From NCBI GenBank assembly GCA_003615045.1, contig ML014360.1:1-22236 (forward strand): a DNA stretch of 22,236 nucleotides. Direction: 5' to 3'. The DNA is from Caulochytrium protostelioides. Lineage: Eukaryota; Chytridiomycota; Caulochytriomycetes; Caulochytriales; Caulochytriaceae. Below the pieces are notes generated by a model that was not told where the DNA came from, ran no database searches, and worked only from the letters and a program-made list of their open reading frames with translations. Both the position numbers and the translations under genes were made by a program. Below, piece by piece: positions 8,514 through 16,813 of the stretch (the stretch's first letter is position 1; every line of letters begins with the position of its first letter).

Positions 8514-8541
8514 AGGGTGCGCCCCCCCGCAGGGGTGCCCT
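8514..8541. other. GC-rich hairpin just beyond the Fanzor relic 3' end
   Basis: AGGGTGC at 8514-8520 can pair with the complementary TGCCCT end at 8536-8541, and C-runs and G-runs in between extend the stem with one bulge. It lies about 50 bp past the stop codon of the Fanzor relic. An AT-rich stretch (8428-8456) separates it from the uS10m gene. Confidence 0.5.
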
Positions 8542-8588
8542 ACCGAGGCAGTACGCATTTTGGTTCAGTGGCGGATGAGTTTGCCGGC

Positions 8589-9473
8589 CTAGGGCTGCAG
8601 CGGCGCTTGCCGGGGGTTGCGGCACAGCGCCGCGGGTCTGACGGGAAAGGCCAGGCAGCGTCGGATGTTCAACGCAGCCTTAAGATCGCGGTTCACCAAC
8701 TTGCCGTTGGTAGCTTCATACCAGAGCAAGCCACGAATTGTGGTCCCCTGGCGCCGGCGTTGACCGGGTTTCAGGACCACATGCGTCTGGGCATACACCC
8801 GGGCCTTGCAGACTGGGCTGACTGCCGTCGGCGCGGATGAGGGAGCGCCCGCCCGAGACGCGCGACACGTTGGCACGACCGTCAGGTCCCCGGTTTTCAC
8901 CTTGGTCAGGATGTTATTCGTCTCGGCATGCACCTGGGGTTGTCCGGAACTCGCCGACCAGAACGGTGCGGAAGCGCTGAGCGCACGCCTGATACGCCCG
9001 AGCGCTTGGGACGGCGATCTCGCCCTTGCCCCCAGGGGCCAATTGGGAGGCTTCATCAGCGACCACCGCTTCAGCGACCACGGGCTTCGTCTCCGTGGCC
9101 GCCCCCTCGGCGACGCGGTTGAAAAATTAGGCAAACACGCGCTGCTTGTCAACGCAGACGCTGGTGTGCCCAGCGCGGCTTCAGGTACTCGATCCACAGC
9201 GGCTCGCACGCCTTCAGTGACAGCTCTGGGAAGGCCTTGTGCGCCGTGAGCGCCGTGCCCTTCGAGTTAACCTCTGCCAGCTACTGCAGTAGCTTCTTGA
9301 GATGACGCTGCCAAGTCTCCATCTGCCTAAGGTACTGCGATGCCGGCTTCCGCATCATAGCGTTTTCTGGCCAGTGTCCAGCTGTCGAGTAAGCAGCCGG
9401 ATCGATCGATGGCCGTGTAGAACATGTCAGTTCCACTTGGGCCGTTCCGAAGGATGTAGCCCTCGTCCAAGCT
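8589..9473 (-). pseudogene. degenerate Fanzor (eukaryotic TnpB-like RNA-guided nuclease) relic
   Basis: Read on the minus strand, this stretch gives successive fragments of a Fanzor/TnpB RuvC nuclease in shifting frames. The first frame (9473 to about 9339) has a LDEG remnant of RuvC-I (normally DPG) and LARKRYDAEAGI. The second (about 9358-9149) has SQYLRQMETW and LWIEYLKPRWAHQRLR, with an internal TAG at 9283-9281. The third (9150-8914) has DKQRVFA, a TAA at 9129-9127, FFNRV, and VLVGEFRTT of RuvC-II with its Glu. The fourth (about 8925-8589) has TIRGLLWY and VNRDLKAALNIRRC of RuvC-III with its Asp, then a stop. At least three frameshifts and two internal stops make it non-functional. The N-terminal half expected upstream of RuvC-I is not recognisable beyond 9473. 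All three stop codon types interrupt it, so an altered genetic code is not the explanation. Confidence 0.82.
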
Positions 9474-9953
9474 GTCTGCCCAGGGACGCTTGGTCATGCG
9501 GCGACCGGCACGTCGTCGGTAACCCGCTTGCTGCGCGCCCTTAGGTCACCGGCATCTCTTTAGAGACTGGCAGCGCAGTAAAGACAAGATATGGTGCGAA
9601 AATATGGCGCGAGAGCAGCGCCAGGCCCGGTGAGAGTTTGGTGGGCCGGTCCAGGACCCATATTTCCCCCGCGCGTGAGGCTCGTCTCGACGGGCCTCCG
9701 CCCACTGCTTCCTTCACATCCGTCTCCCGGCCCATCCATACATCCCTGCATGCATCCATGCCGTTCGCTATAGACAGCCATAGGTGGCCACACAGCTTTC
9801 TACCCCGCTAACACGATAAAATAACAACCAACTCGTTCAAGCACGTGATTTTCGCATGTCCAGGGCAGGACATCGAAAAGGCTCAGATTGTATCACGTAA
9901 ACTACGTAAGCGTGCCGCTTATGATTGTAACAAGAACACACCGCCCCGGCTAA

Positions 9954-10092
9954 GGGACGGTGGACTTGGAGGCGGGCACCCGTCCCACATCCGCGCCGTA
10001 TGATCATGCGGCCTTTCGGCCGCACGAAAAGAGGGAAACGCAGGCCTCCGCGAAGAGGCCCACGACATCCTCGCGCGTCCCGCCGAAGCGGG
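9954..10092 (-). ncRNA. candidate structured RNA: four stable hairpins, UUCG and GAAA loops on the minus strand
   Basis: Four perfect stems lie side by side. CCCGC/GCGGG at 10079-10092 encloses UUCG when read on the minus strand. GGCCTC/GAGGCC lies at 10043-10060. TGCGGCC/GGCCGCA at 10007-10024 encloses GAAA on the minus strand. GGGACGG/CCGTCCC lies at 9954-9986 with a 19-nt loop. UUCG and GNRA (GAAA) are the two stabilising RNA tetraloop classes, and both appear only if the minus strand is the transcript. A TATAAATA box lies about 180 bp upstream on that strand. I checked for signatures of U1-U6, U3, SRP, RNase P and MRP RNAs and recognised none. The identity is unknown and the existence of a transcript is inference. 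Confidence 0.4.
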
Positions 10093-10270
10093 GGTGGGTG
10101 AAGCTAGACCTGCTCGTCACGGCCAGTGTTGAAAGGGTTGGTACCGAGCCAGACCCTTCCTGCGTCTCACATACCCTGCGTGTCAGGTCCGCACATTAAA
10201 AGTGACGCGCGGTGCATTAGCGAAGAAGTCAGGAGATGAGAACGGCTTCAGCGATGCCAGCGAGGGCAGC

Positions 10271-10278
10271 TATTTATA
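10271..10278 (-). promoter_or_regulatory. TATA box on the minus strand
   Basis: The minus strand reads TATAAATA, a consensus TATA box. No protein gene follows it on that strand until the Fanzor relic. The hairpin cluster at 9954-10092 would lie in the resulting transcript. Confidence 0.4.
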
Positions 10279-10606
10279 CGAGACGAAACGGCAGAGCGGA
10301 GTGGGCGCAGCGTCGTGGGCGCAGCGGCGGAGTTGGGGGTGTTCCTGCCAAGCCCGTTCATGGGTCGTGTTTCCCTGCGGAGACGCTCGGCTGCGCCAGG
10401 CCGTGTTGCCCGTATCGGGGGGTGATGCACGCCGCTGCGCGCCGCGTGTGCATCATTTTGTCCATCATCGCCTTTCATGTTTCGTGACCATTGGATTTCT
10501 GGAAGATGCATGCATGTCCGCAAGCTTTCCGCGTCATGTTCCATGCAGCGGAGTGTTGTAGTGGAAAGCGGGGCGAAAGGCTAAATAGATAAACTAAAAG
10601 TTCGAT

Positions 10607-11824
10607 TCAGACGTATTCAATGGGATCGTCCGCAAGTCGGAAGACATTGCGCGACGTTTCGAGGGCTTCGGCGTCGAAGGACGGGTAGACGATGTGGCGC
10701 GGGCAGGGCGCCGTGTCGGCCAGCGGCCGCGCCGAGGGCGTGCCATACACGGGCTCCGACGCGCCATTGAAGCGGAGGGCGACCTCGCCGAGCGCGCCGT
10801 CCATGCAGCGCAGCGAGAATGCCAGCGACCCGCCGAAGGCCTCCCGAAGGGCCGTCTCAATCTCGACCCGGAGAAACGTGCCGCCCGGAACGATGCCGGC
10901 CTGCGCCAGCGCGGCGTACACATCGTACTGGTCCGCGAGGCCCAGCGCCGCAGCAAAGTAATTGCTCATCGCCCGGGTACCGTCGGCGCGGGTGCCTTCA
11001 GCGTGGACATGGTCCGTGGGGGCCCCATCGGTATCGATGCCGCCGACGCCGCCGGCGCGGGCAGTGTCAGACGCCGTCTCTGTCAGCGCGGCGGGCAGCC
11101 GTGGACGGTCCGCGAGCCGCAGCAGACATGCTGGGTCCGCAGGCGAGTAGCAGGTGCCGTCTTCGGCCCAGGCGCGGCGCCAGTGGTCGTTCAGGGAGCG
11201 TGTCTCGCTCGGCCAGAGCCGACGGAGTCGCTGCAAGAGCGCTGGGTCGGTGGCCGCGAGGCGCGCCTCGACGTCGTGATAGGCACGGGTCAGATCGCAC
11301 CGGACCATGGGCGCGCCCTCGCAGGAGGCGAGCCAGAGCCCGCGGACCGCCCAGCGCTCGGGGGCGACCGCGTCCGTCACCAGCCGGCTGCACCAGACAT
11401 GGCGGCATGTGGTGCCGATCCAGTGCATAACTAGCGTCAGGTCGCCGAACAGCGGCGCGCAGCACGCGTTCTGCAGCCGCCGGTCCAGCCAGGCGCGGTA
11501 GCCGTGATACGCGGGCGCCAAGTGCAGCGCTTCGTTGGTGCACACCGCAAGCGACATCGACGCCGACGGCGGCGGCGGCGGCGGCGGAGGGCATGAATCG
11601 ACGATGCCAAGGCAGGCGGCCGATGTACACGGCGGCAAGAATGTCGCGTTAGCCGGCGCAGGCGCAGGGTTGCGCGTCCGCGTCAGGGGCGTCAGGGGCG
11701 CCATGGACGGGTCCGCGGCCAGCGCCGGTCCGTAGAGTAAACGGTCGCTCGTCGCATACCGGACAATCAGCAAGGTTGTGATGAAGAGCAGCGACCCGTG
11801 CCAGACGCGGCTTGGGACCAGCAT
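10607..11824 (-). CDS. RNase T2-family protein lacking catalytic residues, signal anchor or signal peptide
   Basis: A 405-aa ORF from the first real ATG; the frame is open further upstream but only from non-ATG codons. Residues about 10-24 (GSLLFITTLLIVRYA) form a hydrophobic signal peptide or anchor. Residues 79-86 are eight prolines. The fold is RNase T2. CCAPLFGDLTLVMHW matches the first core strand of the family. RGLWLASC (161-168) aligns with active-site segment CAS I (HGLWP). RAWAEDGTC (217-225) aligns with CAS II (HEWxKHGTC). YFAAALGLADQYDVY plus ALAQAGIVPGG match the helix before the C-terminal sheet. GALGEVALRF matches the last strands. The catalytic His of CAS I is Arg. The His, Glu, Lys and His of CAS II are Arg, Ala, Glu and Asp. 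Structural cysteines and tryptophans are kept. The frame is intact over more than 400 codons, so this looks like a maintained pseudo-enzyme rather than a decayed gene. A secretory or vacuolar location is inferred. Confidence 0.85.
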   Translation of the reverse strand: MLVPSRVWHGSLLFITTLLIVRYATSDRLLYGPALAADPSMAPLTPLTRTRNPAPAPANATFLPPCTSAACLGIVDSCPPPPPPPPSASMSLAVCTNEALHLAPAYHGYRAWLDRRLQNACCAPLFGDLTLVMHWIGTTCRHVWCSRLVTDAVAPERWAVRGLWLASCEGAPMVRCDLTRAYHDVEARLAATDPALLQRLRRLWPSETRSLNDHWRRAWAEDGTCYSPADPACLLRLADRPRLPAALTETASDTARAGGVGGIDTDGAPTDHVHAEGTRADGTRAMSNYFAAALGLADQYDVYAALAQAGIVPGGTFLRVEIETALREAFGGSLAFSLRCMDGALGEVALRFNGASEPVYGTPSARPLADTAPCPRHIVYPSFDAEALETSRNVFRLADDPIEYV

Positions 11825-12691
11825 GGTGGCCTTGCGGGAAAGGCCGTGGTGTTGGCGTGGTGCGGCGTGGCACGGCCGGCCGCCCTGTGTGCGGCCCTGG
11901 GCGCGACTAGGCTGACCGCAGCTCGTGCGGTAGTGACGGAAGCGGCACCAAAGCGGACAGCGAGCAGCGAGCACAGCGCCAACGAGGCGGCTGGAGGACG
12001 TCTGAGACCAGGAGAGACAGCAACGGCGTCCGCGTCAGGCCGCTCCGGCACCGGCACCTCGTCTCGTCGGGTGTGCATGTTACGCCCCCTCGCGTCGGCT
12101 GTTGCGGCCTCGGCCGCTACGCTGTGTTTGGGATGATCGCCTCGTATCAAAAGCCACGTGCATCCGTCGTTTCGGTAGGTCGTGGGTGGGTGTGGCTTGG
12201 CCGCGTCCGTTGCTTGATGTCCCTGTGCAAGGGCCGGTGTGCTCCCCCCGAGCGGCGTGCGGTGGGCGTTAAAGGCTTCGCTGCGGTTGGCGGTGGCCCC
12301 GACGCGCTTCGATGCTCAAAGGCGCAGGCTGACAGGGTCCAGGGCCATTGGTGTGATCGAAAGCGGTCGTACTCAGATCGACGGCGCGAGACACGGCTCG
12401 GGGGCCAGCTTTCGTGAGTAAGCGCATGGACGGTCATCGACGATCGATGCTGGGGGAGAGACGTCGCTGGACAGACGATACGTGCTTTGATGCTGGGTCA
12501 CATGGAAGGCTGCCGCCAGGATCACCGAGACCGAACCACCGCGCGATCCCCCCTTTTTTCCCAAGAGCACCTACAGCAGGTTCTAACGGCGTCTCCGCAG
12601 CAAACTCCGATCCGATCCGAGCCCGAGCCCGATCACGAACCCCACCTCCCTCGATCTCCCGCAGGCACTCTACGGCACAACGACCGCCGCG
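11825..12691. other. divergent intergenic region, RNase T2-like and LisH-WD40 genes
   Basis: About 870 bp containing the promoters and 5' leaders of both genes. Overlapping open frames on both strands show no domain and reflect high GC. No RNA gene or clear repeat was seen. Confidence 0.5.
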
Positions 12692-14521
12692 ATGCTCTCG
12701 GTGGAGGCCGACGGCCACTATGTCGCCGTGGCGCTGATTCACGACTACTTGCGCCGCCGCGGCCTCGTGGACACGCTGACGCAGCTCCGCGCTGAGCTGC
12801 CCTCCGACGCCTTTGAGGACGATGACGCGGACTCCGACGACGACGAGGGCGGCACCGTCGCAGGCGATGCGGGCGCGGCTTCCACAACCGACGCGGGCGC
12901 CTCTCGTCGCGGCGTTCAAGCCGTCTCGGGGATCCCGAAGGGCCCGAACCCCGCTGGCCTCGGCTACCCGGGCGGCCTGCTCCAGCTGATCCAGACCGCG
13001 CAGGACCACCGCGAGCAGGAAAAGCGCGAGCAGAACCCGCACAAGGAACGCCCTTCGATTGCGAAATGGTAATGCGTGGCATCGCGCAACTCTTAAGCCC
13101 ATCGGCATGTCGTCATGTCGTCACGTGGATACGTCGACATAGACGCGTGTACACGGACGCAATGCATCAGCGAATGATGTTTTTTCTGATGCCTTTAGAC
13201 TCGCATGGCATCCCGATGTCGCGGTCATTTGTTGCTGATGCTTATACTCACCACTGCCGTTTCCTTTCCCTCATGATCGATCGAGCCTAGGCTCCCGCTG
13301 AACCCCAAGCCGCGCCACTACCCCAAGACGCCGCAAGAGATCTTCGAGCAGACCCACAGCCGCTCGATCATCCGCGCGCTGCCGCTCGGCCTCTCGGAAA
13401 GCCGTCCGGAGCTCGCGCGTGTGGTCAGTTGTTCGCTGGACAAGACGCTGCGCGTCACGGATTACGGCACCGGCCGGCTGCTCGCCATCTCCGCCCTGCT
13501 TGGCGCCAACCCGCTCGATCTCGCGATCCACCCGCGGCACGCGTATGTCGCCGTCACCGACATGAGCGGCACCGTGTCGCTGCTCTCGCTGCCGGGCCTC
13601 GACCTCTGCGCCTCGGTCAAAGCCCACCACAAATATGCAACTCGTGTCGTCTTCACGCCTGACGGCCACGGCCTCGTGACGGCGGGCTATGACCACGAGC
13701 TGGTCTACTTCCGCATCGTCGTCGCCAAGACCCTTGCGGTGGCTCAGGCCTTACCGACCGCCGGTGCCGATGCTGCTGATGAAAGCGAAGCCTCGGCCCC
13801 GCTGAACCAGGCACATGCTGAAGGCGCGACCGAAACGCAAGTCAGCCTCGAGAAACTTCAGTCATGGACCATGACCAATGTTCCGGAAGCGTTGGTCTTC
13901 CTCGACCATCCGCTGCAGCTAGCGCCGTCTGAGCGGCTCGATCTGCTCGTGCTCGTTCGCGGCGACCATATGATGCATCACCTGGCGCTCGACCCGCCCA
14001 GCGAGCCCCGCACGAGCGCCCAAGCTGACGCGCCGGCGCACCCGTGGATCCATGACGCGGGTCGGCTCAACATGAATCCGCGCGGCGACAGCTGGGTCTC
14101 CTTCACAGGCCTGGACCTCAGCCTGAGCCCGTGCGGCAAGTTCGCCTGCGTCTATACCGACTCGGCCACGGGCCGGCTGCTCGTCTACCGCTTGCCCGAG
14201 CCCACCGTCACGGCAAGCCAGCCCGACGCCCGCGAAGCCACGCGCATGACGCCGTTGTGGTGTGTACAGGAGCTGTATGGCGTCGAGTCGAGCCCGTTCG
14301 CCAAGCCCTGCGCGGTCTGGGACCCGCAGGGCGACGTGATCTGGGCAACGAGCGAAGACCACGCGATCGTCGGGTTCCACGTGGCTTCGGGCCGCGTCGT
14401 CTCGCGCCTCGTCGGCCACGCGGAGGCCGTGCGCTCGCTCGCCATCGCGCCCGACGCCTCCTGCCTCGTCAGCACGGGGATGGACTGCACGATCCGTTTC
14501 TGGCCGTTGACGTCTTCGTGA
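12692..14521 (+). CDS. LisH-domain WD40-repeat protein, two exons
   Basis: Exon 1 (12692-13068) and exon 2 (13291-14521) join in phase 2 to rebuild a Trp codon, giving 535 aa. Residues about 12-34 (VALIHDYLRRRGLVDTLTQL) fit a LisH dimerisation motif. An acidic linker (EDDDADSDDDEGG) and a short basic segment follow. Exon 2 begins LPLNPKPRHYPK and carries WD40-type blades: SCSLDKTLRVTD, VTDMSGTVSLLSL, TAGYDHELVYFRI, and at the C-terminus VGHAEAVRSLAIAP with STGMDCTIRFWPL. LisH-WD40 proteins usually act as scaffolds in E3-ligase, splicing or cytoskeletal complexes. I cannot assign this one to SMU1, LIS1, TBL1 or WDR26, and the fairly diverged blades argue against a close match. The start has a CGCGATGC context. 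It converges with the LIM gene, 189 bp apart. Confidence 0.8.
13069..13290 (+). other. intron of LisH-WD40 gene with an internal inverted repeat
   Basis: A 222-bp intron, GTAATG donor and GCCTAG acceptor, phase 2. Without splicing, translation stops at once at 13070-13072. Inside it GCATCAGC (13164-13171) and GCTGATGC (13234-13241) form a perfect 8-bp stem around 62 nt. This could shorten the effective donor-to-branch distance. Confidence 0.8.
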
Positions 14522-14710
14522 AGTTCGAATTGTCATAGGCAAAGTCGTTATGTATGAGGAGGATCAAAGAAGAGTATGGTATCACGTATCAATGGAGGCC
14601 TCCTTCCCCCGAGCCGTTCGCAGCACCCTGCGGCAGCGCAGCGGGGTGCAGGGGGGTATGATCAGGCGACTACAGCGGAGCTCGTCCTCTTCGCCCCGGC
14701 CGGTGGCGGG

Positions 14711-16043
14711 TTACGATGGCGGCATCAATGCCGGAGTCGTTGTCGAGTTTGGTGTCGGCGTTGTCGCGGTCAGTGCCGGCGTCGGAGAGACCGGCGACGT
14801 CGGCGCGGTGTTCCCGGCGCTGGCCAGGGGCGTCCCCGTTGCCGGATCACGGCTTGCATGGAGTTTGCCGAAGCACGGCGTGCAGAACGGCCGATTCTCG
14901 ACGGTGCCGACGCTGGCGCCCTCTTCAAAGACGGCGCCGCAGAGCGAGCAGAAGAAGTGATTCGGATGGAAGTAGCTCGATCCGACGGACGCGAAGGGGC
15001 CAATGATGCCCTCGTTGCAGTATGCACACGGCGGGCACCACGCCTTGGCAAAGCACGACTCGCACCACGGCAGCCCCGACTGCTCGAAGTAGGGGTTCGG
15101 CCCGATCGCGCGGCCGCACGACCCGTGGCACACGAAGTGCTCCGGATGCCACTGCGCGCCGAACGCGGTCAGGAACACGCCCTGCAGCGGCTGCTTGCAC
15201 GCCTCGCAGACCGGCACGAACGCCGCAGCAGGCGCCGCCGGCGGCGGCGGCGGCGGCGGCACGGGCCGCAGATGCGGGTTGCTCCCGCCATACAGCCCGC
15301 CCATGTCCATGCGCGCCTGGGCGGCCGCGGCGGCCGCGGCGGCCGCGGGGCTCAGGACGGGCTCGTGGCTCGGAACCCTGATGATCGTCACCGGCGGCCG
15401 GCCCTCCCAACCAGAGTATCCCTCAGCGTCACTCATCCCGCCCAGCGCACGCGCCGCATCGCCCAAGTCGGCGCCGTCCGGCCCTGCAGGGCGCGGCGGC
15501 GCGGCGCCCGACGGCGGGGACAGCGATTCCAAGGCCGTCAGCCATGTAGTGGGCGGGACATACGCGGGTCCGGCGGCCATACCCGTGGGCATGCCCGCGC
15601 CAGCCGCGGCATGGCCGCGGGCCGATGCGGATGCGCCGTGAGTCGGATCCGAGTGCGCGGCCACATCGACGCGCTTGAGGGTGCGGACGCTCGCCGAGGC
15701 CGGGGCTCGGGCGCCGGTCATGCCGTCGAGCCCCGAGATGACGAAGGAGAGGCCACGTGGCGCGGTGCCGGCGGGGCTGAGGGCCGGCGAGCCGACCGAC
15801 CCGCGCGGCGACGCCAGGCTGCCGGCATCAAGGCCGAATCCTGTGTGCTTCGGGCTCGCGCGGAACGAAGCCGTCGGCGTCACTACATCATACGTCAGGA
15901 GAAGATGGCCGATGTGAGAACACGTGGCTTAGCGAGGGTGTCGCCGGGCGGCGTGGTGAGCGAGGGGCCTCGGGCGGCGTGGCGATCGCCCGCAAGGTGG
16001 GGCACCTACCTTTGACAATGGTGGGGAGGTTGGAATCGACCAT
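14711..16043 (-). CDS. two-LIM-domain protein (possibly paxillin-like), two exons
   Basis: Exon 1 (16043-16010) encodes MVDSNLPTIVK plus one base. The intron is 16009-15883 (GTAGGT donor, CTGAC branch-like site, ATGTAG acceptor). Exon 2 (15882-14711) continues in frame, giving 401 aa. The exon-2 frame has no ATG near its left edge and runs into a stop upstream, so the first exon is required. Residues about 20-230 are disordered, rich in Ala, Pro, Ser and Gly, with poly-Ala (9) and poly-Pro (8) runs and a short LTALESL stretch faintly like a paxillin LD motif. Two LIM zinc-finger domains follow. LIM1 (about 237-288) has CEAC, HFVC and CESC. LIM2 (about 297-349) has CAYC, HFFC and CTPC. LIM domains bind proteins at cytoskeletal sites; fungal paxillin-like proteins act in the cytokinetic ring and in polarity. 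In LIM1 the cysteine pair after the His is spaced C-x3-C rather than C-x2-C. The tail is Thr/Pro-rich. Confidence 0.8.
15883..16009 (-). other. intron of LIM-domain gene
   Basis: A 127-bp phase-1 intron 34 nt after the start codon, with donor GTAGGT, branch-like CTGAC (15894-15898) and acceptor ATGTAG. The phase match between exon 1 (11 codons plus G) and exon 2 (TG ACG...) supports it. Confidence 0.75.
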
Positions 16044-16813
16044 CGCGGGAGCCAGCGCGGAAGGAAGAAAAGAACAAAGACGGGCGACGGCGAAGGTCGG
16101 TAACAATATGGCTATCGCCAGGATGTGGCGCGATTTCGACGAGCCGAGCGAACCGAGAGGACCGGGATGCGGGGTCAATGGATGCAGCAGGCCGGATGCA
16201 GCAGGCTGGGATGCGATGGACCTGCGGGCACGTGCGTCCCCGCTCGGCTTCCAGGCCATCAGGACATCCATCCACCACGAGACGATCTTAGGCGCGGTAT
16301 GACCTCATGGGCCTGCCGTATATGTAGCCCCGAATGCCCCCGCAGATACGATGGGGTGAAGGGTGTGGCGGGCCTGATGCCTCATGGTTGGTGGCACACG
16401 GCATATTTGCATCCGAATCGCCCGTCGATCTTCTGGAAAACCGCCTGCTCCCCGCCTTCTCCCTCCCTTGGCTGCCCCACCCAGTTTCCTCTGTTCACGC
16501 TCATCGCCTCGTGCGCTGAACGGGCGTTCGGTGACACATGTGACAGACAGCTGCTAGGTTCCAGCTCAGATGGGCGTGCGCCGTGCCATGCCGTGCTTCC
16601 AGACCGGACGGGACTGAACTAATTCTAACCGCCACCCCGCCACCAGAGGCGCTCACAGATGCCTGAACCGCGAGGAACGGCGGGTGGGAGGCGCTGGGAG
16701 TCGACGTCGCGGACATCTCGCTCGAAGGCATTACAACAAGCATCGTTGATTAAATAAGACATGTCGCGGTTGGGGCGGCATGCGGAAGCGACAAGGGGAC
16801 GCGAGTCCGGACG
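16044..16813. other. intergenic, LIM gene 5' side and TIM10 3' side
   Basis: About 770 bp. A 165-codon open frame on the plus strand (16125-16622) has no domain and an amino-acid composition unlike its neighbours. A short plus-strand tail ending at about 16752 looks faintly coding but has no recognisable upstream exon. Otherwise nothing is seen beyond the presumed LIM-gene promoter. Confidence 0.45.

Larger units (their letters stand above)
9474..10606. other. gene-poor region between Fanzor relic and RNase T2-like gene
   Basis: About 1.1 kb without a supported protein gene. The left part may hold unrecognisable remains of the 5' half of the Fanzor element. The middle holds a cluster of stable hairpins (9954-10092), preceded on the minus strand by a TATAAATA box (10271-10278). 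The longest open frames here have no domain and a random composition. Confidence 0.55.

Noticed and set aside
8589-9209. A 206-codon minus-strand ORF as an intact gene
   Set aside because: Only its C-terminal part (after about 8925) carries the Fanzor frame. The N-terminal part is a shadow frame of the same relic, whose true coding lies in other frames, so it is not an intact protein gene.
10202-10561. Plus-strand 119-codon ORF
   Set aside because: No domain, no homology I recognise and a random-looking composition; it opposes the TATA box and hairpin cluster on the other strand.
11825-11974. 50-codon upstream extension of the RNase T2-like gene
   Set aside because: The frame is open only from non-ATG codons, and a signal-anchor segment begins right after the ATG at 11824.
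15195-15641. Plus-strand ORFs opposite the LIM gene (Ala/Gly/Arg-rich)
   Set aside because: They mirror the poly-Pro, poly-Ala and LIM coding sequence on the minus strand; shadow frames.
16125-16622. Plus-strand 165-codon ORF upstream of the LIM gene
   Set aside because: Cys, Trp and Pro content and lack of any motif suggest a chance open frame in GC-rich DNA.
16666-16752. Short plus-strand tail with coding-like residues ending at a TAA, preceded by a CTAAC branch-like site
   Set aside because: It could be a terminal exon, but no upstream exon with matching donor and homology was found, so it is not called.
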